This document shows positions 56,426 to 64,000 of a stretch of DNA of 64,000 bases, in pieces. Origin of the DNA: Streptomyces sp. SAI-135. GTDB taxonomy: Bacteria > Actinomycetota > Actinomycetes > Streptomycetales > Streptomycetaceae. Location: positions 6,262,001 to 6,326,000 of the forward strand of contig NZ_JARXYP010000002.1 of NCBI RefSeq assembly GCF_029893805.1. The letters are read 5' to 3'. Numbering within the stretch: the stretch's first letter is position 1; the number at the start of each line of letters is the position of its first letter. The translations under genes were made by a program, and so were the position numbers. Under the pieces are notes generated by a model that saw only the letters and a list, made by a program, of their open reading frames with translations, was not told the origin of the DNA and ran no database searches.

Positions 56426-57088
56426 TTGCCTCCCAGTGAGCCTGTACCGCAGGTCAGAAGGGCTGTCGAGGGCGCCGAAGTGCCGTCGGCATATGCCGAT
56501 CGACTTCTACGGAACGACGCGTTCCGGGGGGCGTATTCGTCAGGAACGGCCCCGGAGGGCGCTTCGGGCGGCCATGATGGGGGCATGGCGGGGCTGGAGG
56601 GTTTCGAACAGCCGCGGGGAGACGGCCGTGCGACGGCGGCGCGCTGGTCTCCGGCGGTCGAGGACGAGCACGCACGGAAAGCGCTCGAACTGTTCGGAGA
56701 CCCGACGGAGGCCGAAGTCCCGCTGCCGTCCCGGCCGGAGTCCGCGGCGGCCGCGCGCCGCCTGACCCAGGTGATCGTCCTGCGGCACTGGGGGCTCACT
56801 CCGAAGATGACTGAGGACGCCGTCTTACTCGTGTCCGAACTGGTCGGCAACGCGGTGCGGCACACCGGGGCCCGGGTGTTCGGTCTGCGGATGCGGCGCC
56901 GGCGGGGCTGGATCCGGATAGAGGTCCGTGACCCGTCGCGCGGACTGCCCTGTCTGATGCCGGTGCAGGAGATGGATGTCAGCGGGCGGGGACTGTTCCT
57001 CGTGGACAAGCTGTCGGACCGCTGGGGCGTCGATCTGCTGCCCCGCGGGAAGACGACTTGGTTCGAGATGCGGGTGGCTGACCGGTAA
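56426..57088 (+). CDS. ATP-binding protein, anti-sigma regulatory factor (SpoIIAB/RsbW-like) type
   Basis: 220 residues from TTG 56426, which has GAGGGAG 8 bp upstream; ATG 56585 (167 residues) is an alternative. The C-terminal HATPase_c domain (about 100-220) shows the N box LLVSELVGNAVRHTG, then IRIEVRDPSRGLP and GRGLFLVDKLSDRWGV. This small stand-alone GHKL ATPase family is greatly expanded in Streptomyces and includes anti-sigma kinases. The N-terminal 90 residues are charged and probably disordered. No anti-anti-sigma partner lies next to it, so the target is unknown. Confidence 0.85.
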   Translation: MPPSEPVPQVRRAVEGAEVPSAYADRLLRNDAFRGAYSSGTAPEGASGGHDGGMAGLEGFEQPRGDGRATAARWSPAVEDEHARKALELFGDPTEAEVPLPSRPESAAAARRLTQVIVLRHWGLTPKMTEDAVLLVSELVGNAVRHTGARVFGLRMRRRRGWIRIEVRDPSRGLPCLMPVQEMDVSGRGLFLVDKLSDRWGVDLLPRGKTTWFEMRVADR

Positions 57089-57108
57089 GAGCCGACAAAA
57101 CCCCTTAA

Positions 57109-57843
57109 ATGGGACGGGTGACCACGACCGATCGTCGGGCCGTGCTGCTCGCCACCGCCGGTCTCGCGCTGACCGCCGGATGCGGCACCACCGGGGCACT
57201 CGCCCACCCCGAGCCCGCCACCGCCAGCTCCCGTCCCGATCCCCTCCCCGCCCAGCCGGCCCACGGCCCCCGCGACCGGCCCCGCCTCGCCCTCACCTTC
57301 CACGGCTCCGGCGACCCCGCCACCGCACGGGCCCTGCTCACCGAAGCCGAACGGCACGGCGCGCGCGTCACCGTGTTCGCCGTCGGGACCTGGCTCGACG
57401 AGCACCCCGGCATGGCCCGCCGCATCCTCGACGGCGGCCACGAACTCGGCAACCACACCCTGCGCCACCTCGACATCAACACGATGTCCGAGGCCGACGC
57501 CCGGCAGGAGATCGCCGGCTGCGCCCAGCGGCTGCGGCGGCTCACCGGGTCGATCGGGACCTGGTTCCGGCCCTCCAGGGCACCCCGGGCCTCCCCGCTC
57601 GTCGAGCGCCTCGCCCGCGAGAACGGCTACCCGCACGTCCTGTCGTACGACGTCGACTCCCTCGACTTCACCTCGCCCGGCGCCGCCGCCGTCGTCCGCA
57701 CGGTGCTCGGTGAGGCCCGCGCCGGATCCGTGGTCAGCCTGCACTTCGGCTACGCCGACACGGTCGCGGCCCTGCCCGCCGTACTGGAAGAACTCGACCG
57801 CCGCGGCCTGGCCGCCGTGACCACCACGGAGCTGTTCAGCTGA
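57109..57843 (+). CDS. Polysaccharide deacetylase-like (NodB) lipoprotein, possibly inactive
   Basis: A 244-residue protein with a twin-Arg-like N-terminus (TTTDRRAVLLA) and lipobox LALTAGC. It has the NodB (CE4) fold. Motif 2 HTLRH, the metal His pair, is intact, and WFRPSRAP and SLHFGY represent later motifs. The motif 1 catalytic Asp pair (normally TFDDG) is replaced by TFHGSGD, so standard deacetylase chemistry is doubtful. ATG 57109 has no obvious SD; GTG 57118 is possible. TGATG overlap with the following YncE-like gene indicates a shared function at the cell surface. Confidence 0.85.
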   Translation: MGRVTTTDRRAVLLATAGLALTAGCGTTGALAHPEPATASSRPDPLPAQPAHGPRDRPRLALTFHGSGDPATARALLTEAERHGARVTVFAVGTWLDEHPGMARRILDGGHELGNHTLRHLDINTMSEADARQEIAGCAQRLRRLTGSIGTWFRPSRAPRASPLVERLARENGYPHVLSYDVDSLDFTSPGAAAVVRTVLGEARAGSVVSLHFGYADTVAALPAVLEELDRRGLAAVTTTELFS

Positions 57844-59039
57844 TGCACCGCACCCTCGTCCGACACGCCCTGATCGCGGGCGCCGCGCTCGTCGCCCTCG
57901 CCGCCTGCGGCACGGAGCACCACGACCCGTCCGCCACCGCGCACCGCGGCACCGAGGCGGCCGTCCCGGCCCCGGTGAAACCGGCGGAACCGGTGAAGCA
58001 GCAGGTCCAGGGGCTGCCCGGGATGCCGCCCGTCCTCGACCCCCAGGACGTGTACGCGGCCGACCGCCCCAACGCACTGGCGCCGGCCGTCAAGGACTTC
58101 CCGTCGCGCGTCTACGTGCCCAACACCGAGTCCGACACGGTCTCCGTCATCGACCCGAGGACGTACCAGGTCATCGACACGATCCGGGTCGGGCGCCAGC
58201 CCCAGCACGTCGTGCCCTCCTGGGACATGAAGACCCTGTGGGTCAACAACAACCGCGGCCACACCCTCACGCCCATCGACCCGAGCACCGGGAAGGCGGG
58301 CAAACCCGTCGAGGTGCACGACCCGTACAACCTCTACTTCACTCCGAACGGCAGATACGCCGTCGTGATGGCCTCCCTCGACCGTGAACTCGTCTTCCGC
58401 GACCCGCACACCATGGAAGTGCGGAAGACGGTTCCGGTCAGCTGCTACGGCGTCAACCACGCCGACTTCTCCCTGGACGGCCGGTACTTCATCGTGTCCT
58501 GCGAGTTCAGCGGGGAGCTGCTGAAGGTCGACACCGAGAAGATGGAGGTGATCGGACAGCAGAAGCTCCCCTTCCGCGGGGCCATGCCCCAGGACGTCAA
58601 GGTCTCGCCCGACGGAAAGCGCTTCTACGTCGCGGACATGATGGCCGACGGGATGTGGGTCCTGGACGGCGACACCTTCGGCAGGCCGACCCTGCTGCCC
58701 ACCGGCAAGGGCACCCACGGCCTCTACGTCAGCCGGGACTCCCGCGAGATGTACGTCTCCAACCGCGGCGAAGGGACCGTGTCCGTCTTCGACTTCGCCC
58801 GGAACAGGGTCACCAGGAAGTGGCACCTCCCCCAGGGCGGCAGCCCCGACATGGGCGGCGTCTCGGCCGACGGCAAGGTCCTGTGGCTGTCCGGCCGCTA
58901 CAACTCCGAGGTCTACGCCATCGACACCCGCACCGGCGCCCAGCTCGCCCGCGTCAAGGTCGGCAGCGGACCGCACGGGCTCGCGGTCTACCCCCAGCCG
59001 GGACGCTACTCACTCGGTCACACCGGCATCTTCCGCTGA
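57843..59039 (+). CDS. YncE-like beta-propeller lipoprotein
   Basis: A 398-residue lipoprotein (lipobox VALAACG) with a Pro/Val-rich tether, followed from about residue 85 by seven or so repeats of the YVTN/YncE type (RVYVPNTESDTVSVIDPRT, LWVNNNRGHTLTPIDPST, FYVADMMADGMWVLD, MYVSNRGEGTVSVFD). This is a surface-exposed seven-bladed propeller likely to bind a partner or ligand rather than catalyse. ATG overlaps the stop of the NodB-like gene. The 3' end overlaps the convergent GNAT gene by 30 bp. The exact role is unknown. Confidence 0.88.
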   Translation: MHRTLVRHALIAGAALVALAACGTEHHDPSATAHRGTEAAVPAPVKPAEPVKQQVQGLPGMPPVLDPQDVYAADRPNALAPAVKDFPSRVYVPNTESDTVSVIDPRTYQVIDTIRVGRQPQHVVPSWDMKTLWVNNNRGHTLTPIDPSTGKAGKPVEVHDPYNLYFTPNGRYAVVMASLDRELVFRDPHTMEVRKTVPVSCYGVNHADFSLDGRYFIVSCEFSGELLKVDTEKMEVIGQQKLPFRGAMPQDVKVSPDGKRFYVADMMADGMWVLDGDTFGRPTLLPTGKGTHGLYVSRDSREMYVSNRGEGTVSVFDFARNRVTRKWHLPQGGSPDMGGVSADGKVLWLSGRYNSEVYAIDTRTGAQLARVKVGSGPHGLAVYPQPGRYSLGHTGIFR

Positions 59040-59693
59040 ACCGCCGTCGCCCCGCGGGGTGGTGGCGAGCAGCACCGCCTCCGCCCCCACCGGACGGTAG
59101 CCGGCCGCCTGGAACGCCCGCATGCTGCGGGCGTTCCCCGGCGAGACCTGGGCCCACACCGGCTCCCTGACCAGATGCCTGGCCGCGGTCACCAGCGCCC
59201 GCCCCAGACCCCGGTGCCGTGCGTCCTCGTCCACCTCGACCGACACCTCCAGGCGGCCGCCGACACCGCGTCCGGTCACCAGCACCCCGCCCTCGGTCGT
59301 CCAGGCGCGAATGCCGTCGCGCCGTCTGCGGGCGTACGTGATGCGCGGGTGCCGCGCGTCCTCGATCTCCCGCAGCGCGAGCGGCGGTTCGCCCGGCAGC
59401 GGGTCGCCGACCAGCAGGGCGTCGATGGTCTCGGACCTGCGCCCGGTCCGGTCCAGGAAGGCGGTCAGGAACCGCGGGTTCATGGTCGCGGCCAGCGCGT
59501 CGCAGTCCAGGCCGCGCAGCGTGGCACGGACCCAGTCGGGGTCCTCGTCGGTGAAGACCACCGAGTGCGCCGTGAAGGACAGCACGCCCGCGTCCCGGTG
59601 GCAGGCCTGCGGGACGACCGTCGTGCCGCCGTCCGCGGGCGGGAACACCCCGCGTGCCGCCGCGTCGAGAATGTCCCGCAAGGTCTCCATCAC
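59010..59693 (-). CDS. GNAT family N-acetyltransferase
   Basis: A 227-residue protein. The C-terminal half carries the GNAT acetyl-CoA site (VSVEVDEDARHRGLGRALVTAARHL) and the beta-5 region VWAQVSPGNARSMRAFQAAGYRPVG. The N-terminal half (about 1-130) is a less conserved domain starting MMETLRDILDAAARGVFPPADGG. GTG 59693 follows GAGGAG, and ATG 59690 is the next codon. The substrate is unknown. It stands alone and overlaps the end of the propeller gene. Confidence 0.85.
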   Translation of the reverse strand: MMETLRDILDAAARGVFPPADGGTTVVPQACHRDAGVLSFTAHSVVFTDEDPDWVRATLRGLDCDALAATMNPRFLTAFLDRTGRRSETIDALLVGDPLPGEPPLALREIEDARHPRITYARRRRDGIRAWTTEGGVLVTGRGVGGRLEVSVEVDEDARHRGLGRALVTAARHLVREPVWAQVSPGNARSMRAFQAAGYRPVGAEAVLLATTPRGDGGSAEDAGVTE

Positions 59694-59863
59694 ACCGCTC
59701 CTCGGATCCGCTCCGGCAAAATGCCCACACTCGCAGAGATGATCGAGGACGGCACCGCGGTTTCCCCGGGTGGCCGCCGCGTCGGAGCTCGGACCGGACC
59801 GCTAATCTGACCTGCGGCAGCAAGCCGGCAGGACACGACAGAGGCAAGAAAAGGGGCGGACCG

Positions 59864-60082
59864 GTGGCGCACATCGACATCGAGGAAGCACGCAAGCAGT
59901 TCGAGCGGATCGATGCGGACGGTGACGGCTCCATCACCGCCGCCGAGTTCAAGTCCGCCCTGGCCCAGGGCGGCGACTGGAACGTGACCGAGTCGGTCGC
60001 CGAGGCGATCATCAAGAGCCGTGACCTGAACGGCGACAAGCTCCTGTCGTTCGACGAGTTCTGGGCCTTCCTGAACAAGTAG
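59864..60082 (+). CDS. cabD: Small EF-hand calcium-binding protein
   Basis: A 72-residue cytosolic calmodulin-like protein consisting of one EF-hand pair. Loop 1 is DADGDGSITAAE (residues 17-28), a canonical calcium loop. Loop 2 is DLNGDKLLSFDE (54-65), also complete with Glu at position 12. GTG 59864 has AAGGGG upstream. Size and order match Streptomyces Cab proteins; the symbol cabD rests on recollection of the S. coelicolor homologue and position. It is presumably a calcium buffer or sensor. A strong terminator follows. Confidence 0.88.
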   Translation: MAHIDIEEARKQFERIDADGDGSITAAEFKSALAQGGDWNVTESVAEAIIKSRDLNGDKLLSFDEFWAFLNK

Positions 60083-60092
60083 GACCGACGGC

Positions 60093-60121
60093 AAGGGGGC
60101 GCCTCGACAGGCGCCCCCCTT
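60093..60121. terminator. Bidirectional terminator, EF-hand / MOSC genes
   Basis: A stem GGGGGCGCCT/AGGCGCCCCC with loop CGAC is flanked by AA and TT. It lies between two convergent genes and could serve both. Confidence 0.85.
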
Positions 60122-60160
60122 CGTCGTTCCGGGCACCCGGCGGGCAACGGCCCCCGACGG

Positions 60161-60703
60161 TCACACGATGTCGAGCGGCCGGTGCGGCCCGGGCGGGGCC
60201 TCGACGCCGACCGTGTCCCCGGGGCGCACCACGCCTCCCACCACGACGACGGACATGATCCCGGACCTGAACCGGGCGGCCCCGTCCGGGCCCCGCCCGA
60301 CGACCTCCTTGAGCAGGCCCTTGCGGAAGCGGTCGATCTGCGCACACGGGTTCCGCAGCCCGGTCACCTCGACGACGGCCTCGTCGCCCAGATGCAGCCT
60401 GGTGCCCACCGACAGCCCCAGCAGGTCGACCCCGCGCGTGGTCACGTTCTCCCCGAGCTCCCCGGCGCCGACCTCGAACCCGGCCGCACGGAGCTCCTCG
60501 AACAGCTCGGCGTGCATCAGGTGCACCTGCCGGAGGTTCGGCTGCGAGGGGTCCTTCCGCATCCGGAAGCGGTGCTTGACCGTCGCCCCGCCGTGCACGT
60601 CCCCCGCCACGCCGAACCCGGCGAGCAGCGTGATGGCCTCGCGGTTCGGCTTGGTGAAGGAGTACGTCCCGTTGCTGCTGACCGCAGTGATCTTCCCGCC
60701 CAT
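60161..60703 (-). CDS. MOSC domain-containing protein
   Basis: A 180-residue stand-alone MOSC (molybdenum cofactor sulfurase C-terminal) protein. The conserved segment LGENVTTRGVDLLGLSVGTRLHLGDEAVVEVTGLRNPCAQID contains the family's invariant Cys (read in two parts here), and GVAGDVHGGATVKHR lies near the N-terminus. MOSC proteins transfer sulfur to, or reduce substrates through, molybdenum cofactor. The exact substrate is unknown. ATG 60703. It is convergent with the EF-hand gene and separated from the upstream GH25 gene by 27 bp. Confidence 0.9.
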   Translation of the reverse strand: MGGKITAVSSNGTYSFTKPNREAITLLAGFGVAGDVHGGATVKHRFRMRKDPSQPNLRQVHLMHAELFEELRAAGFEVGAGELGENVTTRGVDLLGLSVGTRLHLGDEAVVEVTGLRNPCAQIDRFRKGLLKEVVGRGPDGAARFRSGIMSVVVVGGVVRPGDTVGVEAPPGPHRPLDIV

Positions 60704-60730
60704 GGGACAAGCCTATGAGCAGGGCGCGGT

Positions 60731-61288
60731 TCAGGCGTCGGCCGCCCACTCGCGCAGGGCCGCCTTGCTCGCGAAGTCGGCGACGTTCTTGTCCACCGGG
60801 TCGTCGGTGTACTGGTGGAAGCGCCACTTCGCCTTGATGCGGGGCTTGCCGGCCGTGACGTAGTCGGCGATCCAGAGCCCGTCGCCGGCGTACGACGTGG
60901 TGTCGATGTTCAGCCAGTAGTGCCGGTTCGTGTAGAGGACGACCCGGTTGTTCGGGCGCAGCTGTCTCACCTTGCGGATGAAGGAGTCCTTCTCCGCGTT
61001 GCTCGCGTGGGTGCCGTCGCCCGTGGTCTCCCAGTCGACCGCGAGGATGTCGCCGCCCTTCTCGGGGGCGTGCTTGACGAAGTACTCGGCCTGGGCGGTG
61101 AGGTTGCCGGGCCACAGGAAGTGGTAGAAGCCGACGACCAGACCTGCGTCACGCGCGTGCTTGGTCTGCGCCGCGAGCTTCGGGTTGGTGTAGGAGCGGC
61201 CCTCCGTCGCCTTGATGAAGACGAAGGAGAGACCTTCGGTGCTGAAGGAGGAGGACTGGTAGGCGCTGACGTCGATACCGCGGAGCAT
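60731..61288 (-). CDS. GH25 family muramidase (lysozyme-like)
   Basis: A 185-residue protein beginning MLRGIDVSAYQSSSF, the classic GH25 start with the first catalytic Asp. FIKATEG and GFYHFLWPG follow, then DILAVDWETTGDGT with the catalytic Asp/Glu pair, and GLWIADYVTAGKP. ATG 61288 has AGGGGAG upstream; an open frame extends 32 codons further but shows no signal peptide. The lack of a signal peptide or wall-binding domain is unusual for a cell-wall hydrolase, and release by lysis or a non-canonical route is possible. Confidence 0.9.
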   Translation of the reverse strand: MLRGIDVSAYQSSSFSTEGLSFVFIKATEGRSYTNPKLAAQTKHARDAGLVVGFYHFLWPGNLTAQAEYFVKHAPEKGGDILAVDWETTGDGTHASNAEKDSFIRKVRQLRPNNRVVLYTNRHYWLNIDTTSYAGDGLWIADYVTAGKPRIKAKWRFHQYTDDPVDKNVADFASKAALREWAADA

Positions 61289-61375
61289 GTGGGGGCTCCC
61301 CTGAAGTGTGGGTGGGGGGACGGGAGTTGATGATGCCCCAGATGCCCGGCGCGGGAACCTCGGTGGGATGATTGG

Positions 61376-61400
61376 GAGGGACACGCCGTAGGTGTCCCTC
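61376..61400 (-). terminator. Stem-loop after the paa operon
   Basis: GAGGGACAC (61376-61384) pairs with GTGTCCCTC (61392-61400) around a 7-nt loop, about 40 bp past the paaE stop. No U-tract. Probably the operon terminator. Confidence 0.6.
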
Positions 61401-61441
61401 AGGGGAGTGGATGGGGTGGTTTGTCGCTCCGGTGTGTGCGC

Positions 61442-62560
61442 TCAGCTGTCGTAGTCGACGGTCAGCGTCTCGGAGACCGGGAAGGTCTGGCAGGTCAGCA
61501 CGTAGCCGGCGTCGACCTCGGCGGGTTCGAGGGCGTAGTTGCGGCGCATGTCGGTCTCGCCGTCGCGGACCAGCGCGCGGCAGGTGCCGCACACACCGCC
61601 CTTGCAGGCGAACGGCAGGTCCGGGCGGACACGGGCGGCCGCGTCGAGGAGCGTGGTGTCCCGGGGAAGGGCGGACGTGGTGGAGCGGCCGTCGAGGACG
61701 ACGGTGACCTGGCTGACCGGGCCCTCGGCCCGGGCCTCGAGGTGACGGACGGGGCGGATCGGCTCGTCGTCGGCGTAGAACAGCTCCTGGTGGACCCGGT
61801 CGACGGGCACGCCCAGCCCGGCCAGCACCTTCTGTGCGTCGCGGACCATGCCGTGCGGGCCGCACAGCCACCAGTGGTCCGCGCCGCGCACGTCGACCAG
61901 GCCGTCGACGAGCGCGGCGAGCCGTTCGCCGTCCAGCCGGCCGGTGAGCAGCTCGGCCTCGCGCGGCTCGCGGGAGAGGACGTGCGCCAGCTGGAAGCGG
62001 CTGGGGAACAGGTCCTTCAGGTCGGCGAGTTCGTCGGCGAACATCACGGATCCGGTGCGCCGGTTGCCGTAGAAGAGGGTGACCCGGGAGCGGTCGTCGG
62101 CGGCGAGGACCGACTCGGCGATGGACAGCATCGGTGTGATGCCCGACCCGGCGGCGATCAGGACGTGGTGGCCGGGGGTGGTGACGTCGGGGGTGAAGGA
62201 GCCGGTGGGGGCCATCACCTCGATGGTGTCGCCGGGCCGTACGTCGTGGACGAGCCAGGAGGAGAACAGGCCGCCGGGCACCTCGCGCACACCGATGCGC
62301 GGGCTCGTGCCGGCGGGGGAGCAGATCGAGTACGAGCGCCGCTCGTCCCGTCCGTCCACCCGGCGGCGCAGGGTCAGCGACTGCCCGGGTGCGAAGGCGA
62401 ACTCCCCGGCCAGGTCGTCGGGGATCGCGAAACCGACGGCGACCGCGTCCTCGCACAGCCGCTGCACCGAGGCGACGCGCAGAGCGTGGAAGGCGGGGCG
62501 CCGACGCGCGCGCGGCGCTCCTGCGGGGGCGCCGCCGGCCGGGGCCATCAGGTCTTCCAT
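61442..62560 (-). CDS. paaE: Phenylacetyl-CoA epoxidase reductase subunit PaaE
   Basis: A 372-residue reductase. It has an FAD-binding ferredoxin-reductase domain (about 25-125; RRSYSICSPAG, LFSSWLVHDVRPGD), an NAD(P)-binding domain (LIAAGSGITPMLSI, WWLCGPHGMV) and a C-terminal plant-type [2Fe-2S] domain (CKGGVCGTCRA, then CQTFP). It passes electrons from NADPH to the PaaAC di-iron oxygenase in aerobic phenylacetate degradation. ATG 62560 shares its A with the paaD stop (TGATG), so translation is coupled. Last gene of the operon in this window. Confidence 0.95.
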   Translation of the reverse strand: MEDLMAPAGGAPAGAPRARRRPAFHALRVASVQRLCEDAVAVGFAIPDDLAGEFAFAPGQSLTLRRRVDGRDERRSYSICSPAGTSPRIGVREVPGGLFSSWLVHDVRPGDTIEVMAPTGSFTPDVTTPGHHVLIAAGSGITPMLSIAESVLAADDRSRVTLFYGNRRTGSVMFADELADLKDLFPSRFQLAHVLSREPREAELLTGRLDGERLAALVDGLVDVRGADHWWLCGPHGMVRDAQKVLAGLGVPVDRVHQELFYADDEPIRPVRHLEARAEGPVSQVTVVLDGRSTTSALPRDTTLLDAAARVRPDLPFACKGGVCGTCRALVRDGETDMRRNYALEPAEVDAGYVLTCQTFPVSETLTVDYDS

Positions 62561-63093
62561 CAGATCTCCTTGACGTACTCGAACGGCTCGCGACAGGCCC
62601 GGCAGCGCCACAGGGCCTTGCAGGACGTGGCGGCGAAGCGGGAGGTCTCCTCGGTGTCCGCCGAGCCGCAGCGCGGGCAGGCCACCGTGTGCCGGGTGGG
62701 CGACAGGACCAGGGGCACGGGGCCGGGCGCGGGCCGGGGCGCCGGGCCGGGCGGTGCGATGCCGTGCTCGGCGAGCTTGCGGCGGCCCGCCGCGGTGATC
62801 CAGTCCGTCGTCCACGGCGGATCCAGCACCGTGCGGATCTCCACCCGCTCGAACCCGGCCGCCCGCAGCCGCGCGGCGACGTCGGCGCGCATCTCCGCCA
62901 TCGCCGGACAGCCCGAGTAGGTCGGGGTGAGGCTCGCGACGACCCGTCCGTCCGCCGTCACCTCGACGCCGCGCAGGACTCCGAGGTCGGCCAGGGTCAG
63001 CATGGGCAGTTCGGGGTCCGGCACCTGCTCGGCGACGTGCCGGGCACGGCGGGCGTCCGCCGGGGTGGTCGGCATGGTCGGCACGGTCACCAC
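62560..63093 (-). CDS. paaD: Phenylacetyl-CoA epoxidase subunit PaaD
   Basis: A 177-residue protein with an N-terminal MIP18/DUF59 domain (VPDPELPMLTLADLGVL, PTYSGCPAMAEM) and a C-terminal four-Cys zinc-type module (CPRCGSADTEETSRFAATSCKALWRCRAC read in parts). PaaD is needed for activity of the epoxidase complex, probably in iron-sulfur maturation. The start overlaps the end of paaC by 7 bp and its stop overlaps paaE. Confidence 0.95.
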   Translation of the reverse strand: MVTVPTMPTTPADARRARHVAEQVPDPELPMLTLADLGVLRGVEVTADGRVVASLTPTYSGCPAMAEMRADVAARLRAAGFERVEIRTVLDPPWTTDWITAAGRRKLAEHGIAPPGPAPRPAPGPVPLVLSPTRHTVACPRCGSADTEETSRFAATSCKALWRCRACREPFEYVKEI

Positions 63094-63920
63094 ACAGCCC
63101 CCGGGTGTGCGCGGGCCACGCCCTGCAACTCGGCCAGCAGCGGGGCGAGGTGCTCGGTGTGCCCGCCCTCGCGACCCGTCCCCGGGGCCGGCCGCCAGGC
63201 CGGCATCGGCAACCCCGCCGCCTTGGTGACCTGCGCCAGGACGGCGACGACCGCGTCGCGTGCGTCGTACGCCGTGAACAGCTCGCCCAGATACGGCGCG
63301 ACCTGGTGGAGGGCCGCCCGCATGCGCCGGTGCGACTCCGGCGTGCCGTCCCCGAGCCGGACGGCCCAGTCGGCGGCGTACTGCCGGTGGTAGGTCAGTT
63401 CCTTGACGCCCTTGGCGGCCACGGCGGACAGCACCGGGTCCGGGGACGCCGCGAGCTGCTCGAAGTGGGCGAGCCGCCAGCTGGACAGCACCAGCAGCCG
63501 CACGACGGAGAACGCGAAGTCGCCGTTGGGGAGTTCGGCCAGGCGGACGTTGCGGAAGTCGTCCGCGTCGCGGAAGTAGGCGTAGGCGTCCTCACCGCGG
63601 CCGGTGCCGTCGACCTGGCCGCAGCGCGCGTACAGCAGACGGGCCTGGCCGAGCAGGTCGAGCCCGATGTTGGCGAGCGCCACCTCCTCCTCCAGCTCCG
63701 GGGCGCGGGTGGTCCACTCGGCCAGACGCTGGGCCGAGACCAGGGCGTCGTCGCCGAGCGCCAGGCAGGTCGCGGCGAGTTCGCCGGCGTCGACGTCCAC
63801 GGGCACGGCGGTGTCGACACCGTGCAGCGGGTCCTCGAACCCGGTGCCGAACGCCCAGCGGGCATCGCCGCCCTCGTCGTGTCCCTCGGCCAGGGACAGG
63901 TAGACGTGATCGTCACTCAT
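63087..63920 (-). CDS. paaC: Phenylacetyl-CoA epoxidase structural subunit PaaC
   Basis: A 277-residue ferritin-like helical protein, the non-catalytic partner of PaaA in the di-iron epoxidase. Recognisable features are DDALVSAQRLAEWTTRAPELEEEVALANIGLDLLGQARLL (read in parts) and VKELTYHRQYAADWAVRLGDGTPES. ATG 63920 follows GGAGCAGGA just after the paaB stop. Coupled to paaD by a 7-bp overlap. Confidence 0.95.
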   Translation of the reverse strand: MSDDHVYLSLAEGHDEGGDARWAFGTGFEDPLHGVDTAVPVDVDAGELAATCLALGDDALVSAQRLAEWTTRAPELEEEVALANIGLDLLGQARLLYARCGQVDGTGRGEDAYAYFRDADDFRNVRLAELPNGDFAFSVVRLLVLSSWRLAHFEQLAASPDPVLSAVAAKGVKELTYHRQYAADWAVRLGDGTPESHRRMRAALHQVAPYLGELFTAYDARDAVVAVLAQVTKAAGLPMPAWRPAPGTGREGGHTEHLAPLLAELQGVARAHPGAVW

Positions 63921-63930
63921 GTCCTGCTCC

Positions 63931-64000
63931 TCAGATGTGGGGGACGTCGCCGGGGATGTCGTAGAACGTCGGGTGACGGTAGACCTTGTCGGCGCTGGGG
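63931..64000 (-). CDS. paaB: Phenylacetyl-CoA epoxidase subunit PaaB, C-terminal end (partial)
   Basis: The last 22-23 codons only, reading PSADKVYRHPTFYDIPGDVP then His-Ile-stop, which is the conserved end of PaaB. The gene runs off the right edge, where paaA would be expected next. It ends 10 bp before the paaC start, as in other paaABCDE operons. Confidence 0.9.
   Translation of the reverse strand, partial: PSADKVYRHPTFYDIPGDVPHI

Noticed and set aside
57109..57843. Active chitin or peptidoglycan deacetylase
   Set aside because: The essential motif 1 Asp pair is missing (TFHGSGD), so enzymatic activity is not claimed.

Overview
The window is chromosomal DNA from a high-GC actinobacterium, almost certainly a Streptomyces. 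The signs are very strong third-position G/C bias, frequent GTG and TTG starts, long antisense shadow reading frames, mycothiol-type enzymes, GlgE-pathway genes and an EF-hand protein of the CabD type. From memory, the gene order resembles the S. coelicolor chromosome around the glgE-I cluster; this was not checked by search. No rRNA, tRNA, CRISPR array, insertion sequence, integrase or replication origin was recognised.

Layout. 1-5.9 kb: the end of a dctA-type transporter, a TetR/MFS efflux pair sharing a triple operator, a DUF2127 membrane protein, a MarR regulator with a divergent maleylpyruvate-isomerase-fold enzyme, and a MerR regulator coupled to a thioredoxin. 6.3-8.6 kb: a HelD-like RNA polymerase-associated helicase. 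9.1-20.7 kb: a large secreted polymorphic-toxin locus, comprising a triple-LamG protein, a 2286-residue Rhs/YD-repeat protein ending in a Hint protease and a cytidine-deaminase-fold toxin, and a small overlapping candidate immunity gene. 20.7-33.1 kb: alpha-glucan metabolism (glgE-treS-mak-glgB on the minus strand, glgP on the plus strand) with a subtilisin-like protease between them. 33.1-37.7 kb: a DUF1990 protein and two paralogous secreted M4 metalloproteases. 37.9-45.1 kb: four ABC exporter half-transporters forming two heterodimeric pairs. 45.3-48.9 kb: an ABC-2 exporter with a NarL-type two-component system. 48.9-52.6 kb: a sulfatase and glgX. 52.8-64 kb: two L,D-transpeptidase lipoproteins, an enoyl-CoA hydratase, an anti-sigma-type ATPase, a NodB-like lipoprotein with a YncE-like propeller lipoprotein, a GNAT, an EF-hand protein, a MOSC protein, a GH25 muramidase, and part of the phenylacetyl-CoA epoxidase operon (paaB-paaE).

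How the genes work together. GlgE, TreS, maltokinase and GlgB form the trehalose-to-glucan route: trehalose, maltose, maltose-1-phosphate, linear glucan, branched glucan. GlgP and GlgX, also here, can degrade the product. The Rhs locus reads as a self-contained toxin, companion and immunity module placed flush against glgB. Several regulator/target pairs carry readable operators.

Most notable observations: the split LamG/Rhs-Hint-deaminase toxin locus; a dispersed repeat present in two exporter genes in the same reading frame; complementary loss of ABC motifs in one exporter pair; a histone-like Lys/Ala tail on GlgB; and a MerR promoter with a 19-bp spacer that appears to drive a leaderless message.
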